Assembly: GCF_022489025.1 (NCBI RefSeq)
Contig: NZ_JAKVTG010000002.1
Coordinates: 186,001-250,000 of the forward strand
Source of the DNA: Planococcus halocryophilus
GTDB lineage: Bacteria > Bacillota > Bacilli > Bacillales_A > Planococcaceae
Direction: 5' to 3'
DNA length: 64,000 nt
This document shows positions 15,590 to 23,440 of the stretch, piece after piece. The stretch's first letter is position 1. The number at the start of each line of letters is the position of its first letter. Made by a program: the position numbers and the translations under genes. Below the pieces are notes generated by a model. The model saw only the letters and a program-made list of their open reading frames with translations, was not told the DNA's origin and ran no database searches.

Positions 15590-16015
15590 TTAGTAAATAT
15601 TGAGCACGAACGAGATAAAGTCTGGAAATAAACTAAAGCCAAAGATCATCAAAATCATAACGTTCGTAAACGATTCTAAAATGGTGAACAAATAATCATT
15701 CGGATTTTCTGCATGATTCTTTTCAAATCCTGCACGCAGTAAAATTTGTGCAGTTCCCAGGACAACAGATAGTCCAAATACAAATAGACTAGCTGCAGGT
15801 CCGTACTTGATCACTGCCATCGACATGCAAAAAATAAGAATTCCTGATCCTATACTTAATCTTTTTTCCCACTTTTTATGAAGGTCGTTTATTGGCTTAG
15901 CTTTCTTTTTCTCGACTCCTAAAAATTTTCTCAGAAATAAGTTCATTAAATAAATACTCGATCCGCTTCCGAGTGCAAACAGAAAAATCTGGTACGCTAT
16001 CCCATCAAAGAGCAC
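15590..16015 (-). CDS. DUF4181 family membrane protein (paralogue)
   Basis: 141 residues, four predicted spans. Same blocks as its neighbour: NLFLRKFLGVEKKKAKPIND, LHKKWEKRL and FEKNHAENPNDYLFTIL. Function unknown. The start is GTG 16015, eight bases after GAGGAGG, and overlaps the 3' end of the FAD dehydrogenase gene by 11 bp, so both are on one transcript ending at the terminator at 15541-15577. Confidence 0.83.
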   Translation of the reverse strand: MLFDGIAYQIFLFALGSGSSIYLMNLFLRKFLGVEKKKAKPINDLHKKWEKRLSIGSGILIFCMSMAVIKYGPAASLFVFGLSVVLGTAQILLRAGFEKNHAENPNDYLFTILESFTNVMILMIFGFSLFPDFISFVLNIY

Positions 16016-17675
16016 TTGCCGAACCTCCTCTACCTGCCACCGCTCTTCCCGCTACTCTTCCTGAAAACAAACAGCCGCCAAGAAATGTTCCTTCTAACGA
16101 ACGATATCCGTGAACGCCACCGCCACCAAAGCCAGCGACTTCCCCAGCTGCGTACAAGCCAGGTACAGGTTGACCTGCATCATCGAGTACCCGCGCGGAT
16201 AAATCCGTTTGTAAACCACCTAAAGTTTTGCGACTTAAGATATTTAAGCGCACTGCAATAAGCGGACCTTTTTTGCGGTCGAGTAATTTATGCGGTGTCG
16301 CCACGCGAATTAGTCGATCTCCTCGATAATTTCGAGCACCACGCATCGCTGTGATTTGTAGATCTTTTGAGAATTCATTATCAAGTTGGCCGTCACGTGC
16401 TCTAATTTGTTGTTTGATTCGCGAAACGTCTAACAAATTTTCTCCTGTTAATTTGTTCATGCCAGCCACTAACTCTTCGAGTGTATCGGCAACGATAAAA
16501 TCTTCGCCTTTGTCCATAAAAGCTTGCACTGGCGTGGTTGCTCCTGCACGAACTCGAGACAAAACTTGCGGAATGCTTTTGCCGGTTAAGTCAGGATTTT
16601 GTTCAGATCCCGACAGCGCAAATTCTTTTTCAATAATTTTCTGCGTCAAAATAAACCACGAATAGTCATAGCCGGTTTTCTGGATGGTTTCAAGTGTTCC
16701 AAGCGTATCAAATCCCGGGAAATTGGGTGCAGGAAAACGTTCCCCTTTCGCATCAAACCACATTGACGAAGGGCCTGGTAAAATCCGAATGCCATGCTTG
16801 TTCCAAATCGGATTCCAATTTTTGATGCCTTCTGTGTAATGCCACATCCGGTCGCGATTGACGATTCGCCCGCCTGCTTTTTCAGTAATCTCAAGCATTC
16901 GCCCATCTACATGCGCCGGAACGCCTGTTAGCATAGTTTCGGGTGCTTTCCCTAAACGACTTGGCCAATTTTTCCGGATTAGTTCATGATTTGCGCCTAT
17001 CCCGCCACTTGTGATAATGACCGCTTTTGCTTCGCAACGGAAGTTGCTGACAACGTTTCGTGAACTGGCTTCGCCGCGTTTTGCATCACTCGGTTCTAAT
17101 AAAGAACCTGTAACTCCGATTACACGACCTTCTTTTGTAATTAATTCATCTACTCGGTGCCGTGGCTGGTATTCAATCCCTCCATTTTTGATATGTTCGC
17201 GAACGCGTCGCTCAAAAGGAGCCACAATTCCTGGACCCGTTCCCCAAACAATATGAAAGCGCGGTACGGAATTGCCATGACCTTCCGCTAAATAGCCGCC
17301 ACGCTCTGCCCATCCAACAACTGGGAAAAATTTGACGCCCATTGCTGCAAGCCAATTTCTTTTTTCGTTTGTAGCAAAGTCGACATAGGCTCGTGCCCAT
17401 TTTTTGCCCCAATAATCTTCGTCTTGCTCTCGATCAAATCCAGCTGCCCCAAGCCAGTCTTGCCAAGCCAATTCTTTTGAATCCTTAATGCCCATCCGCC
17501 GCTGTTCAGGCGAATCGACTAAAAATAGTCCACCAAACGACCACCACGCCTGCCCGCCTAAAGAAGCTGCCGGCTCTTGGTCTAATAACAACACTTTTTT
17601 GCCCGCGTCTGCGATTTCCGCAGCCGCCACTAACCCCGCAAGTCCCGCTCCTACCACAATCGCATTAAATTCCAT
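16005..17675 (-). CDS. FAD-binding dehydrogenase, fumarate reductase/ketosteroid dehydrogenase-like (COG3573)
   Basis: 556 residues. N-terminal Rossmann motif AIVVGAGLAGLVAAAEIADA for FAD, an LGGQAWWSFGGLF block, and the C-terminal flavin loop GLYAAGEVAGFGGGGVHGYR. This matches the family of predicted FAD oxidoreductases distantly related to flavocytochrome fumarate reductases and 3-oxosteroid 1-dehydrogenase. No signal peptide or heme motif, so a cytoplasmic soluble flavoprotein; substrate unknown. AAAGGGG is 8 bases before ATG. The upstream region is the second copy of the duplicated cassette with repeat array 2. Confidence 0.87.
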   Translation of the reverse strand: MEFNAIVVGAGLAGLVAAAEIADAGKKVLLLDQEPAASLGGQAWWSFGGLFLVDSPEQRRMGIKDSKELAWQDWLGAAGFDREQDEDYWGKKWARAYVDFATNEKRNWLAAMGVKFFPVVGWAERGGYLAEGHGNSVPRFHIVWGTGPGIVAPFERRVREHIKNGGIEYQPRHRVDELITKEGRVIGVTGSLLEPSDAKRGEASSRNVVSNFRCEAKAVIITSGGIGANHELIRKNWPSRLGKAPETMLTGVPAHVDGRMLEITEKAGGRIVNRDRMWHYTEGIKNWNPIWNKHGIRILPGPSSMWFDAKGERFPAPNFPGFDTLGTLETIQKTGYDYSWFILTQKIIEKEFALSGSEQNPDLTGKSIPQVLSRVRAGATTPVQAFMDKGEDFIVADTLEELVAGMNKLTGENLLDVSRIKQQIRARDGQLDNEFSKDLQITAMRGARNYRGDRLIRVATPHKLLDRKKGPLIAVRLNILSRKTLGGLQTDLSARVLDDAGQPVPGLYAAGEVAGFGGGGVHGYRSLEGTFLGGCLFSGRVAGRAVAGRGGSASAL

Positions 17676-17800
17676 CTCAACATCCCCTTTGATGTTTATG
17701 ATTTCTTCGCTGGTTTTATCGTATCACGAGCGATTGGAAAATTATAGGTATTTTTCATCATTTTCTGATAATTTCATCTATTGCGCAAACAAATTTGCTG

Positions 17801-18021
17801 GAATGCGCATATTTTCGTTTTACCGCGCGTATTTCCTCGTCACCGCACATATTTCCCTGCCACCGCGCATATTTCCTCGTCACCGCACGCATCTCCCTGC
17901 GACCGCGCATATTTTCTCACCACCGCGCGTATTTCCCTGCGACCGCGCATATTTTCTCGTCACCGCGCGTATCGCCTTGCTGAACGCGCGTATTTCTCAA
18001 TCACCGAGCATAAGCGCCCCT
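17801..18021. repeat. 20-bp tandem repeat array 2 (about eleven units)
   Basis: Units in strict 20-base register from 17801 to 17980, then a 21-base unit and a partial one. Examples: CACCGCGCATATTTCCTCGT and GACCGCGCATATTTTCTCAC. Consensus is YACCGCGCRTATTTYCY plus three variable bases. No spacer structure. The array carries no stop codon in several frames, which creates long spurious frames across it. Confidence 0.92.
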
Positions 18022-18037
18022 CACACACTCATCCCCA

Positions 18038-18077
18038 CAAAAAAACATCCAAAACCAGCGAGACTGGTCCAGGATGT
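18038..18077 (-). terminator. Terminator of gntK
   Basis: ACATCC/GGATGT and ACCAG/CTGGT pair in a two-part stem; the minus strand continues with seven T. Confidence 0.85.
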
Positions 18078-18082
18078 TGCTA

Positions 18083-19627
18083 CTACTCTAAATGTTTTCG
18101 TTGAAAATCGGCAATGCTTTCGTACTCTGCTGTTAAAAGACGCGATAAGCGGATATAAATCGGCAAAAGCTCTCGGTAAATGCCGGCCGATGCTTCTTGT
18201 GGTTCATGCGTATGCGTTTGGCCGATCATGTCCGAAACGATACTGAAATCGTCAATTTCGCCAATTGCGTACATGCCAAGCACAACAGCACCAAGACATG
18301 AACTTTCAAAGCTTTCTGGAATAACCACTGGTTTATCGAAGACGTCTGCCAGCAATTGGCGCCACATATCCGAACGCGCAAAACCACCTGACGCTTGGAT
18401 GCGTACCGGTTCGCCGATCAATTCTTCGACTGCCAGCAGCACCGTATACAAGTTAAAGACAATGCCTTCTAACACAGCACGAATCATATGCTGTTTTTTA
18501 TGATGAATGCTTAAGCCGAAAAATGATCCGCGTGCGTTAGCGTCCCATAGCGGTGCGCGTTCGCCGGTCAAATACGGATGGAACAATAAGCCGTCTGCTC
18601 CTGGATTCACCGTGTCAGCGATTTTCGTCAGGACGTCGTATGGATCAATGCCGAGCCGTTTCGCGGTTTCCACTTCAGACGATGCAAATTCATCTCGCAA
18701 CCAGCGCAAAATAATGCCGCCGTTATTAACAGGTCCACCGACTACCCAATGATTTTCAGTCAACGCATAGCAAAATGTCCGTCCTTTTGGATCCGTCTTT
18801 GGCTCAGTCGTCACTGTTCGAATGGCGCCGCTTGTGCCGATTGTAACTGCCAAAACACCCGGTTCGATGGCATCTACTCCTAAGTTGGCTAATACGCCGT
18901 CGCTTGCACCGATGATAAACGGCACATTTTCAGGAATGCCCATAAACAAAGCATGTTCTGTAACCAGGCCGGTTAGTTGATGGGTGGTTGGAACCGGATG
19001 AGACAAATGTTCTGGCGTAATGCCTGCTACTGCCAAAGCTTCTCTGTCCCAATCTAATTGCTCCAGATTGAAAAGTCCCGTTGCTGAGGCAATGGAATGA
19101 TCCACAACATATGTTCCAAACAATTCATGAAAGACAAATTCCTTGATGCCGATAAACTTCGCTGCCTGCTCAAAAACTTTTGGCTTTTCGTCTTTTAGCC
19201 ATACCAATTTCGCAAGTGGAGACATCGCATGAATCGGCGTGCCGGTACGCAAGTAAATTTCATGGCCATTCAGCCGTTCTTTAATGTACTTGGCATGCTT
19301 TGCACTTCTCGTATCGGCCCATGTGATGCTTTGCGTCAATAAGCTGCCCTCAGCATCCACCGCAATAAGGCTATGCATCGCTGAACTAAACGATACCAAT
19401 TTTAGCTGCTTTGTATCTATTTCGCTTTTGCGTATTGTTTTTCGTACCGAAGTTAACACCGCACGAAAAATTTCTTCTGGATCTTGTTCAGCTATTAACG
19501 GATTGGGTGTTTCTAATGCGTAAAAAACGGTGTCACCTGTGATTACTTTCCCCGCTCGGTCAAACAACACTGCTTTTGTAGACGTCGTCCCAATATCGAC
19601 TCCTAAATAATACGATTGCTCAGGCAT
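18083..19627 (-). CDS. gntK: Gluconokinase, FGGY family
   Basis: 514 residues; phosphorylates gluconate to 6-phosphogluconate with ATP. The N-terminal phosphate loop is YLGVDIGTTSTKAVLFD. The C-terminal ATP domain has IGTSGAIRTV and ASGGFARSDMWRQLLADVFD, the FGGY signature region. Length fits the family (about 510). FGGY kinases cannot be told apart by motif alone, but the neighbours, gluconate permease and 6-phosphogluconate dehydrogenase, make gluconate the substrate. Last gene of gnd-gntP-gntK; AGGAGG precedes the ATG. Confidence 0.93.
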   Translation of the reverse strand: MPEQSYYLGVDIGTTSTKAVLFDRAGKVITGDTVFYALETPNPLIAEQDPEEIFRAVLTSVRKTIRKSEIDTKQLKLVSFSSAMHSLIAVDAEGSLLTQSITWADTRSAKHAKYIKERLNGHEIYLRTGTPIHAMSPLAKLVWLKDEKPKVFEQAAKFIGIKEFVFHELFGTYVVDHSIASATGLFNLEQLDWDREALAVAGITPEHLSHPVPTTHQLTGLVTEHALFMGIPENVPFIIGASDGVLANLGVDAIEPGVLAVTIGTSGAIRTVTTEPKTDPKGRTFCYALTENHWVVGGPVNNGGIILRWLRDEFASSEVETAKRLGIDPYDVLTKIADTVNPGADGLLFHPYLTGERAPLWDANARGSFFGLSIHHKKQHMIRAVLEGIVFNLYTVLLAVEELIGEPVRIQASGGFARSDMWRQLLADVFDKPVVIPESFESSCLGAVVLGMYAIGEIDDFSIVSDMIGQTHTHEPQEASAGIYRELLPIYIRLSRLLTAEYESIADFQRKHLE

Positions 19628-19655
19628 AAAAATCCTCCTCTATATACAAGAAAAA

Positions 19656-19679
19656 GAAAAAGGCACTATCTCCTTTTTC
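19656..19679 (-). terminator. Hairpin between gntP and gntK
   Basis: GAAAAAGG and CCTTTTTC pair around an 8-base loop; minus strand continues TTTTTCTTG. It may reduce read-through into gntK or stabilise gntP mRNA. Confidence 0.55.
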
Positions 19680-19692
19680 CTTTTCTGTTTCA

Positions 19693-21033
19693 TTAGATAA
19701 AAAAGCTTATAATTAACACTACCACGAAACCGGTTAACCCGATAATGGTTTCCATAACCGTCCAAGACTTCAATGTATCTTTGACGTCCATACCGAAATA
19801 ACGGTTAACTAACCAGAAACCTGAGTCGTTCACGTGTGATAAGACGGTCGCACCAGAAGCAATTGCGATAACGATTAACCCAAGTGCAGGTCCTGTCATG
19901 CCAACCATTTCAAGAAGTGGCGTGATCAAACCAGCAGCTGTTACCATCGCAACAGTTGCAGATCCTTGTGCCACACGTACCGCCGAAGCGATCAAAAATG
20001 CTAAGACGATCGGTGGTAACGCTGAATCGCCCATCATATCACCTAGTACTGCACCAACACCTGAATCGATCAATACTTGTTTGAAAACACCGCCTGCGCC
20101 CGTTACTAAAATGATAATACCTGCAGGTTCAAGCGCTTTGGTCGCAATATCTTGTACTTCTTGGCGCGAATAGCCACGTTTTGTCCCCAACAAATAAAAT
20201 GTTAGCAATGTCGCGATTGTCAACGCGACAAACGGGTGACCAAGGAAAGTTAAGATTTCACGTACCGTATTGCCTTCTTCTAACAACACACCTGATAACG
20301 TATTCAATAAAATCAACACAAGCGGAATCAAAATCAACGACGTGATCATGCCAAAGCTTGGCAGGTCTTTATCGTATTCTTTCTTTTCAAGCTCCATGTA
20401 ATCTGGAATTTCAATATGTAGCTTATTACCGATAAAACGTCCAAATACAGGTCCAGCCAAGATCATAGCGGGAATCCCGGCAAGAACACCGAATAAAATA
20501 ACCCAGCCAAGTTCTGCGCCAACTAACTCTGCAACCGCAATGGGTCCAGGAGTCGGTGGAATAAAACTATGTGTAACCGCAAGACCCGCTAATAACGGAA
20601 TCCCGTAATGCAAAAGCGACTTACCTGTTTTTCTAGCCAATCCGTACACAATCGGCACTAAAATAATAAAGCCGACATCGAAAAATACAGGAATTGCCAC
20701 AATAAATCCAGTAACCCCTAACGCCCACTGTGCTTTGTCTTCACCGAATTTATCAATCATCGTAGCGGCTAAACGTTCTGCACCACCAGACACTTCAAGC
20801 ATCTTCCCGAACATAGCGCCAAGTCCCACTACTACAGCGACAAAGCCCAGTGTCCCGCCCATACCGTTTTGAATGGACGTGATGACTTCATTAAGTGGCA
20901 TACCCGCAGCAATCCCGACAAGTAAACTAACCAATAATAAGGCCACAAAAGCATGTAATTTCGTGCGAATAACTAAGAATAACAATAAAAATATACCTGC
21001 AAGCGCTACCATAATCAACATTGAACCTGACAT
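19693..21033 (-). CDS. gntP: Gluconate:proton symporter, GntP family
   Basis: 446 residues with about twelve to fourteen membrane spans. Family blocks include VTHSFIPPTPGPIAVAELVG, GSATVAMVTAAGLITPLLE and LSHVNDSGFWLVNRYFGMDV, all characteristic of GntP/DsdX/GntT permeases. Imports gluconate at the cytoplasmic membrane. Middle gene of the gnd-gntP-gntK operon. The gap to gnd holds a perfect non-terminator hairpin. Confidence 0.94.
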   Translation of the reverse strand: MSGSMLIMVALAGIFLLLFLVIRTKLHAFVALLLVSLLVGIAAGMPLNEVITSIQNGMGGTLGFVAVVVGLGAMFGKMLEVSGGAERLAATMIDKFGEDKAQWALGVTGFIVAIPVFFDVGFIILVPIVYGLARKTGKSLLHYGIPLLAGLAVTHSFIPPTPGPIAVAELVGAELGWVILFGVLAGIPAMILAGPVFGRFIGNKLHIEIPDYMELEKKEYDKDLPSFGMITSLILIPLVLILLNTLSGVLLEEGNTVREILTFLGHPFVALTIATLLTFYLLGTKRGYSRQEVQDIATKALEPAGIIILVTGAGGVFKQVLIDSGVGAVLGDMMGDSALPPIVLAFLIASAVRVAQGSATVAMVTAAGLITPLLEMVGMTGPALGLIVIAIASGATVLSHVNDSGFWLVNRYFGMDVKDTLKSWTVMETIIGLTGFVVVLIISFFI

Positions 21034-21090
21034 ATTTTTTCCCCCTTGATGTGCAACACATTTATAGTTGGTCTTGTTTCATTTGGATAT

Positions 21091-21117
21091 GTCGCAACCA
21101 GCAACACTGGTTGCGAC
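21091..21117 (-). other. Perfect intercistronic hairpin between gnd and gntP
   Basis: GTCGCAACCAG and CTGGTTGCGAC pair perfectly around CAACA. No T tract follows on either strand, so it is more likely an mRNA processing or stabilising stem than a terminator. Confidence 0.7.
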
Positions 21118-21144
21118 TTCTTAATATTTTAAAATTAAACTCAC

Positions 21145-22029
21145 TTACTTTTTCTCTACTGCATGGCCGCCGAATTCGTTGCGCTGAGCTGCGACGACTT
21201 TTCCTGCGAATGTGTCGTCTTCTAACGAACGGTAGCGCATCATCAGTGACAACGTAATCACTGGTGCAGGAACATTCAAATCGAGTGCTGTTTCTACTGT
21301 CCATTTGCCTTCCCCAGAAGAATTCATCACCCCTTTGATGCCTTCTAGTTTAGCGTCTTTTGAAAATGCATTTTTGGTCATTTCCATTAAGTATGAGCTG
21401 ATGATAGAGCCGTTGTTCCAAACATCAGCCACTTTTTCGAAATCATACCCAAATGGACTTTTGTTGAGGATATCAAAGCCTTCTGCAATGGATTGCATCA
21501 TGCCGTATTCGATTCCGTTATGAATCATTTTCAAAAAATGACCGCTTCCAGCTTCACCGGTATATAAATATCCATCTTGTACAGAAATGTCTTTCAGAAG
21601 TGGTTCGATTGTTTTGAATTTCTCAGCATCGCCACCAATCATCGAACAAATTCCGTGACGCGCACCTTCTGTTCCGCCACTTGTTCCACAATCAAAGAAG
21701 AAAATTCCGTGCTCTTTTAAGTTTGCTGCACGGCGTACAGTGTCTTTGTAGTTGGAGTTTCCACCATCAATAATTGAATCTCCTTCTTCGAGTAGCGGGA
21801 TCAATCCTTGAATAACAGACTCTGTAATTTCTCCAGCTGGGACCATTAACCAAAGCGTACGCGGTGCTTTTAGTTCTTTCACCATGGCCTCAATAGAAGA
21901 AACTTGGTTAAAATCACTTTCTTCAATTACTGCATGACTGTCATAGCCAACGACTTTGTGGTTATGATCGATTAAGTTTAATGCCAAGTTCAATCCCATT
22001 TTCCCTAAACCGATAATTCCAATTTCCAT
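21145..22029 (-). CDS. gnd: 6-phosphogluconate dehydrogenase, short NAD-type
   Basis: 294 residues; oxidatively decarboxylates 6-phosphogluconate to ribulose 5-phosphate. MEIGIIGLGKMGLNLALNLI is the dinucleotide fold, DGGNSNYKDTVRRA and CGTSGGTEGARHG bind substrate, and KMIHNGIEYGMMQ includes the catalytic lysine. Classic Gnd is about 470 residues; this decarboxylating short form (B. subtilis YqeC type) is usually NAD-dependent. First gene of the operon, divergent from the RpiR regulator. Its promoter lies at 22076-22103. Confidence 0.93.
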   Translation of the reverse strand: MEIGIIGLGKMGLNLALNLIDHNHKVVGYDSHAVIEESDFNQVSSIEAMVKELKAPRTLWLMVPAGEITESVIQGLIPLLEEGDSIIDGGNSNYKDTVRRAANLKEHGIFFFDCGTSGGTEGARHGICSMIGGDAEKFKTIEPLLKDISVQDGYLYTGEAGSGHFLKMIHNGIEYGMMQSIAEGFDILNKSPFGYDFEKVADVWNNGSIISSYLMEMTKNAFSKDAKLEGIKGVMNSSGEGKWTVETALDLNVPAPVITLSLMMRYRSLEDDTFAGKVVAAQRNEFGGHAVEKK

Positions 22030-22075
22030 TGAAAATCCTCCTCTTCAAAAAAGAATATTTTTCTTTATTGAACTC

Positions 22076-22103
22076 ATTGTATCAAATATTTTTCCGTACG
22101 CAA
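22076..22103 (-). promoter_or_regulatory. Promoter of the gluconate operon
   Basis: Minus strand: TTGCGT, 16 bp, TACAAT (-10 at 22076-22081). It overlaps the divergent promoter of the regulator gene, whose -10 TATAAT is at 22114-22119, an arrangement that lets one bound regulator act on both. Confidence 0.6.
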
Positions 22104-22154
22104 CATGTTATTCTATAATAGACAGATATTTTTTAAAGAAATGAGGCGCGGATC

Positions 22155-23006
22155 ATGAAACAACAGCAATTTGCGCTGGCTGCCATACGCGGTAGTTACC
22201 GCCACTTTAGTGAAAAAGAAAAAAAGATTGCCGATTATGTATTAAATGACCCAAAGAATATTATTCATTTGACGATCAATCAAATTGCGGATGAATTGGG
22301 ACTCGCGGAATCCACTGTTTTTCGCTTTTGCCAACGCATTGGCTTTAAAGGATTCCAAGCTTTTAAAATTTCACTTGCTGCCGAAGTTGTCGCCCCTTTA
22401 AAAGACATTCATGAAAAAATCGAAGAAGGCGACAGCATTAATGCGGTTACGGAAAAAGTTTTCCGCTCTAACATCAAAACTTTGGAAGATACTTTGCAAA
22501 TTATCGATGATGAAGCGATGGAGCAAGCTATTCAAAAATTAATGAACGCTCGAAAAATCGATTTTTACGGCAATGGCGGATCTGCGATGGTCGCGATGGA
22601 TGGGTACCACAAGTTTGTCCGTTTAGGTCTTCACGTTTCAATGAATTTAGACTCCCACATGCAACTTATGGCTGCTTCTCAGCTTCAATCCGATGATGTG
22701 GCAATTGTCATTTCCCATTCGGGTTCAACAACTGATGTACTCGATGTGCTCCGTGTATTAAAAGAAAAAGGCGTAACCATTATCTCTGTTACTAATTTCG
22801 CAAAGTCGCCGTTGTCTAAAGAAGCAGACATTGCTCTTTATACAGTTTCCGAAGAAACCGACTTCCGTTCAGAAGCTCTGTCTTCACGAATTGCGCAATT
22901 GAGTTTGATCGATGCTCTTTATACCAACTTGATGATTCTCCGTGGTAATGACGGGAAAAAAGCACTTCAAGATATGCGCGAAGCAATGTCGCATAGACGT
23001 TTATAG
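22155..23006 (+). CDS. RpiR/MurR family regulator of gluconate genes
   Basis: 283 residues. The N-terminal HTH_6 domain shows KIADYVLNDPKNIIHLTINQ and ADELGLAESTVFRFCQRIGF. The C-terminal SIS sugar-phosphate domain (about 120-260) has DFYGNGGSAMVAMDGYHKF and AIVISHSGSTTDVLDVLRVL. By family it senses a phosphorylated sugar; gluconate 6-phosphate is the natural guess from the divergent gnd-gntP-gntK operon. B. subtilis uses a GntR-type repressor for the same pathway, so the regulator type differs. -10 TATAAT at 22114-22119; terminator follows. Confidence 0.92.
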   Translation: MKQQQFALAAIRGSYRHFSEKEKKIADYVLNDPKNIIHLTINQIADELGLAESTVFRFCQRIGFKGFQAFKISLAAEVVAPLKDIHEKIEEGDSINAVTEKVFRSNIKTLEDTLQIIDDEAMEQAIQKLMNARKIDFYGNGGSAMVAMDGYHKFVRLGLHVSMNLDSHMQLMAASQLQSDDVAIVISHSGSTTDVLDVLRVLKEKGVTIISVTNFAKSPLSKEADIALYTVSEETDFRSEALSSRIAQLSLIDALYTNLMILRGNDGKKALQDMREAMSHRRL

Positions 23007-23008
23007 CA

Positions 23009-23047
23009 AAAAAAGCGAGTTCCCTTGAATTGGGAACTCGCTTTTTT
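23009..23047 (+). terminator. Terminator of the RpiR regulator gene
   Basis: GCGAGTTCCC and GGGAACTCGC (23015-23024, 23032-23041) flanked by A and T runs. Confidence 0.92.
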
Positions 23048-23440
23048 ATTGGTATTGCACATTTCTATTCGTTTTTGATGCCTTCTAGGTTGCCCCCATA
23101 GTCACTCCGCTCGTATATCACTTTAAATGGTATTTGGTTATATACGAATTCGGTTGATGACACGCTACATACAAGTTTCTAACATAGGTCAATTTTAAAA
23201 TTCTTTAACTTTTTATTCATAATAAGCTCATATTCCTATACGGTATGCTTACTATTTTTAAAATGTAATTATTTTCTATTTATTTTATAATTTTATGTTA
23301 AATAATAAAAATAAATCCGTCTTTATCGGCCTTTTTTGTAGTACTATGGTATTAGTTATTCTTTTCAAGAATGCTCTGTTAACTTCCTGTTCTGGAACTT
23401 AACTGATATCCGTTTTGAAAAGCAGGGAGTGTTATTATAG
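23048..23440. other. AT-rich intergenic region before the GGDEF gene
   Basis: About 390 bases with no supportable gene on either strand. I found no c-di-GMP riboswitch core here. Several TATA-like segments exist, but no convincing promoter pair. Confidence 0.5.

Noticed and set aside
15431-18021. CRISPR arrays
   Set aside because: Units are contiguous 20-mers without unique spacers, and no cas genes are near.
17488-18246. Long plus-strand frames across the 20-bp repeat array (also 17781-18104 and 17795-17983), giving RAYF/ATARI-like repeat peptides
   Set aside because: The repeat unit lacks stop codons and its 20-bp length keeps several frames open at once. No ribosome binding site, and the frames run antisense into flanking genes.
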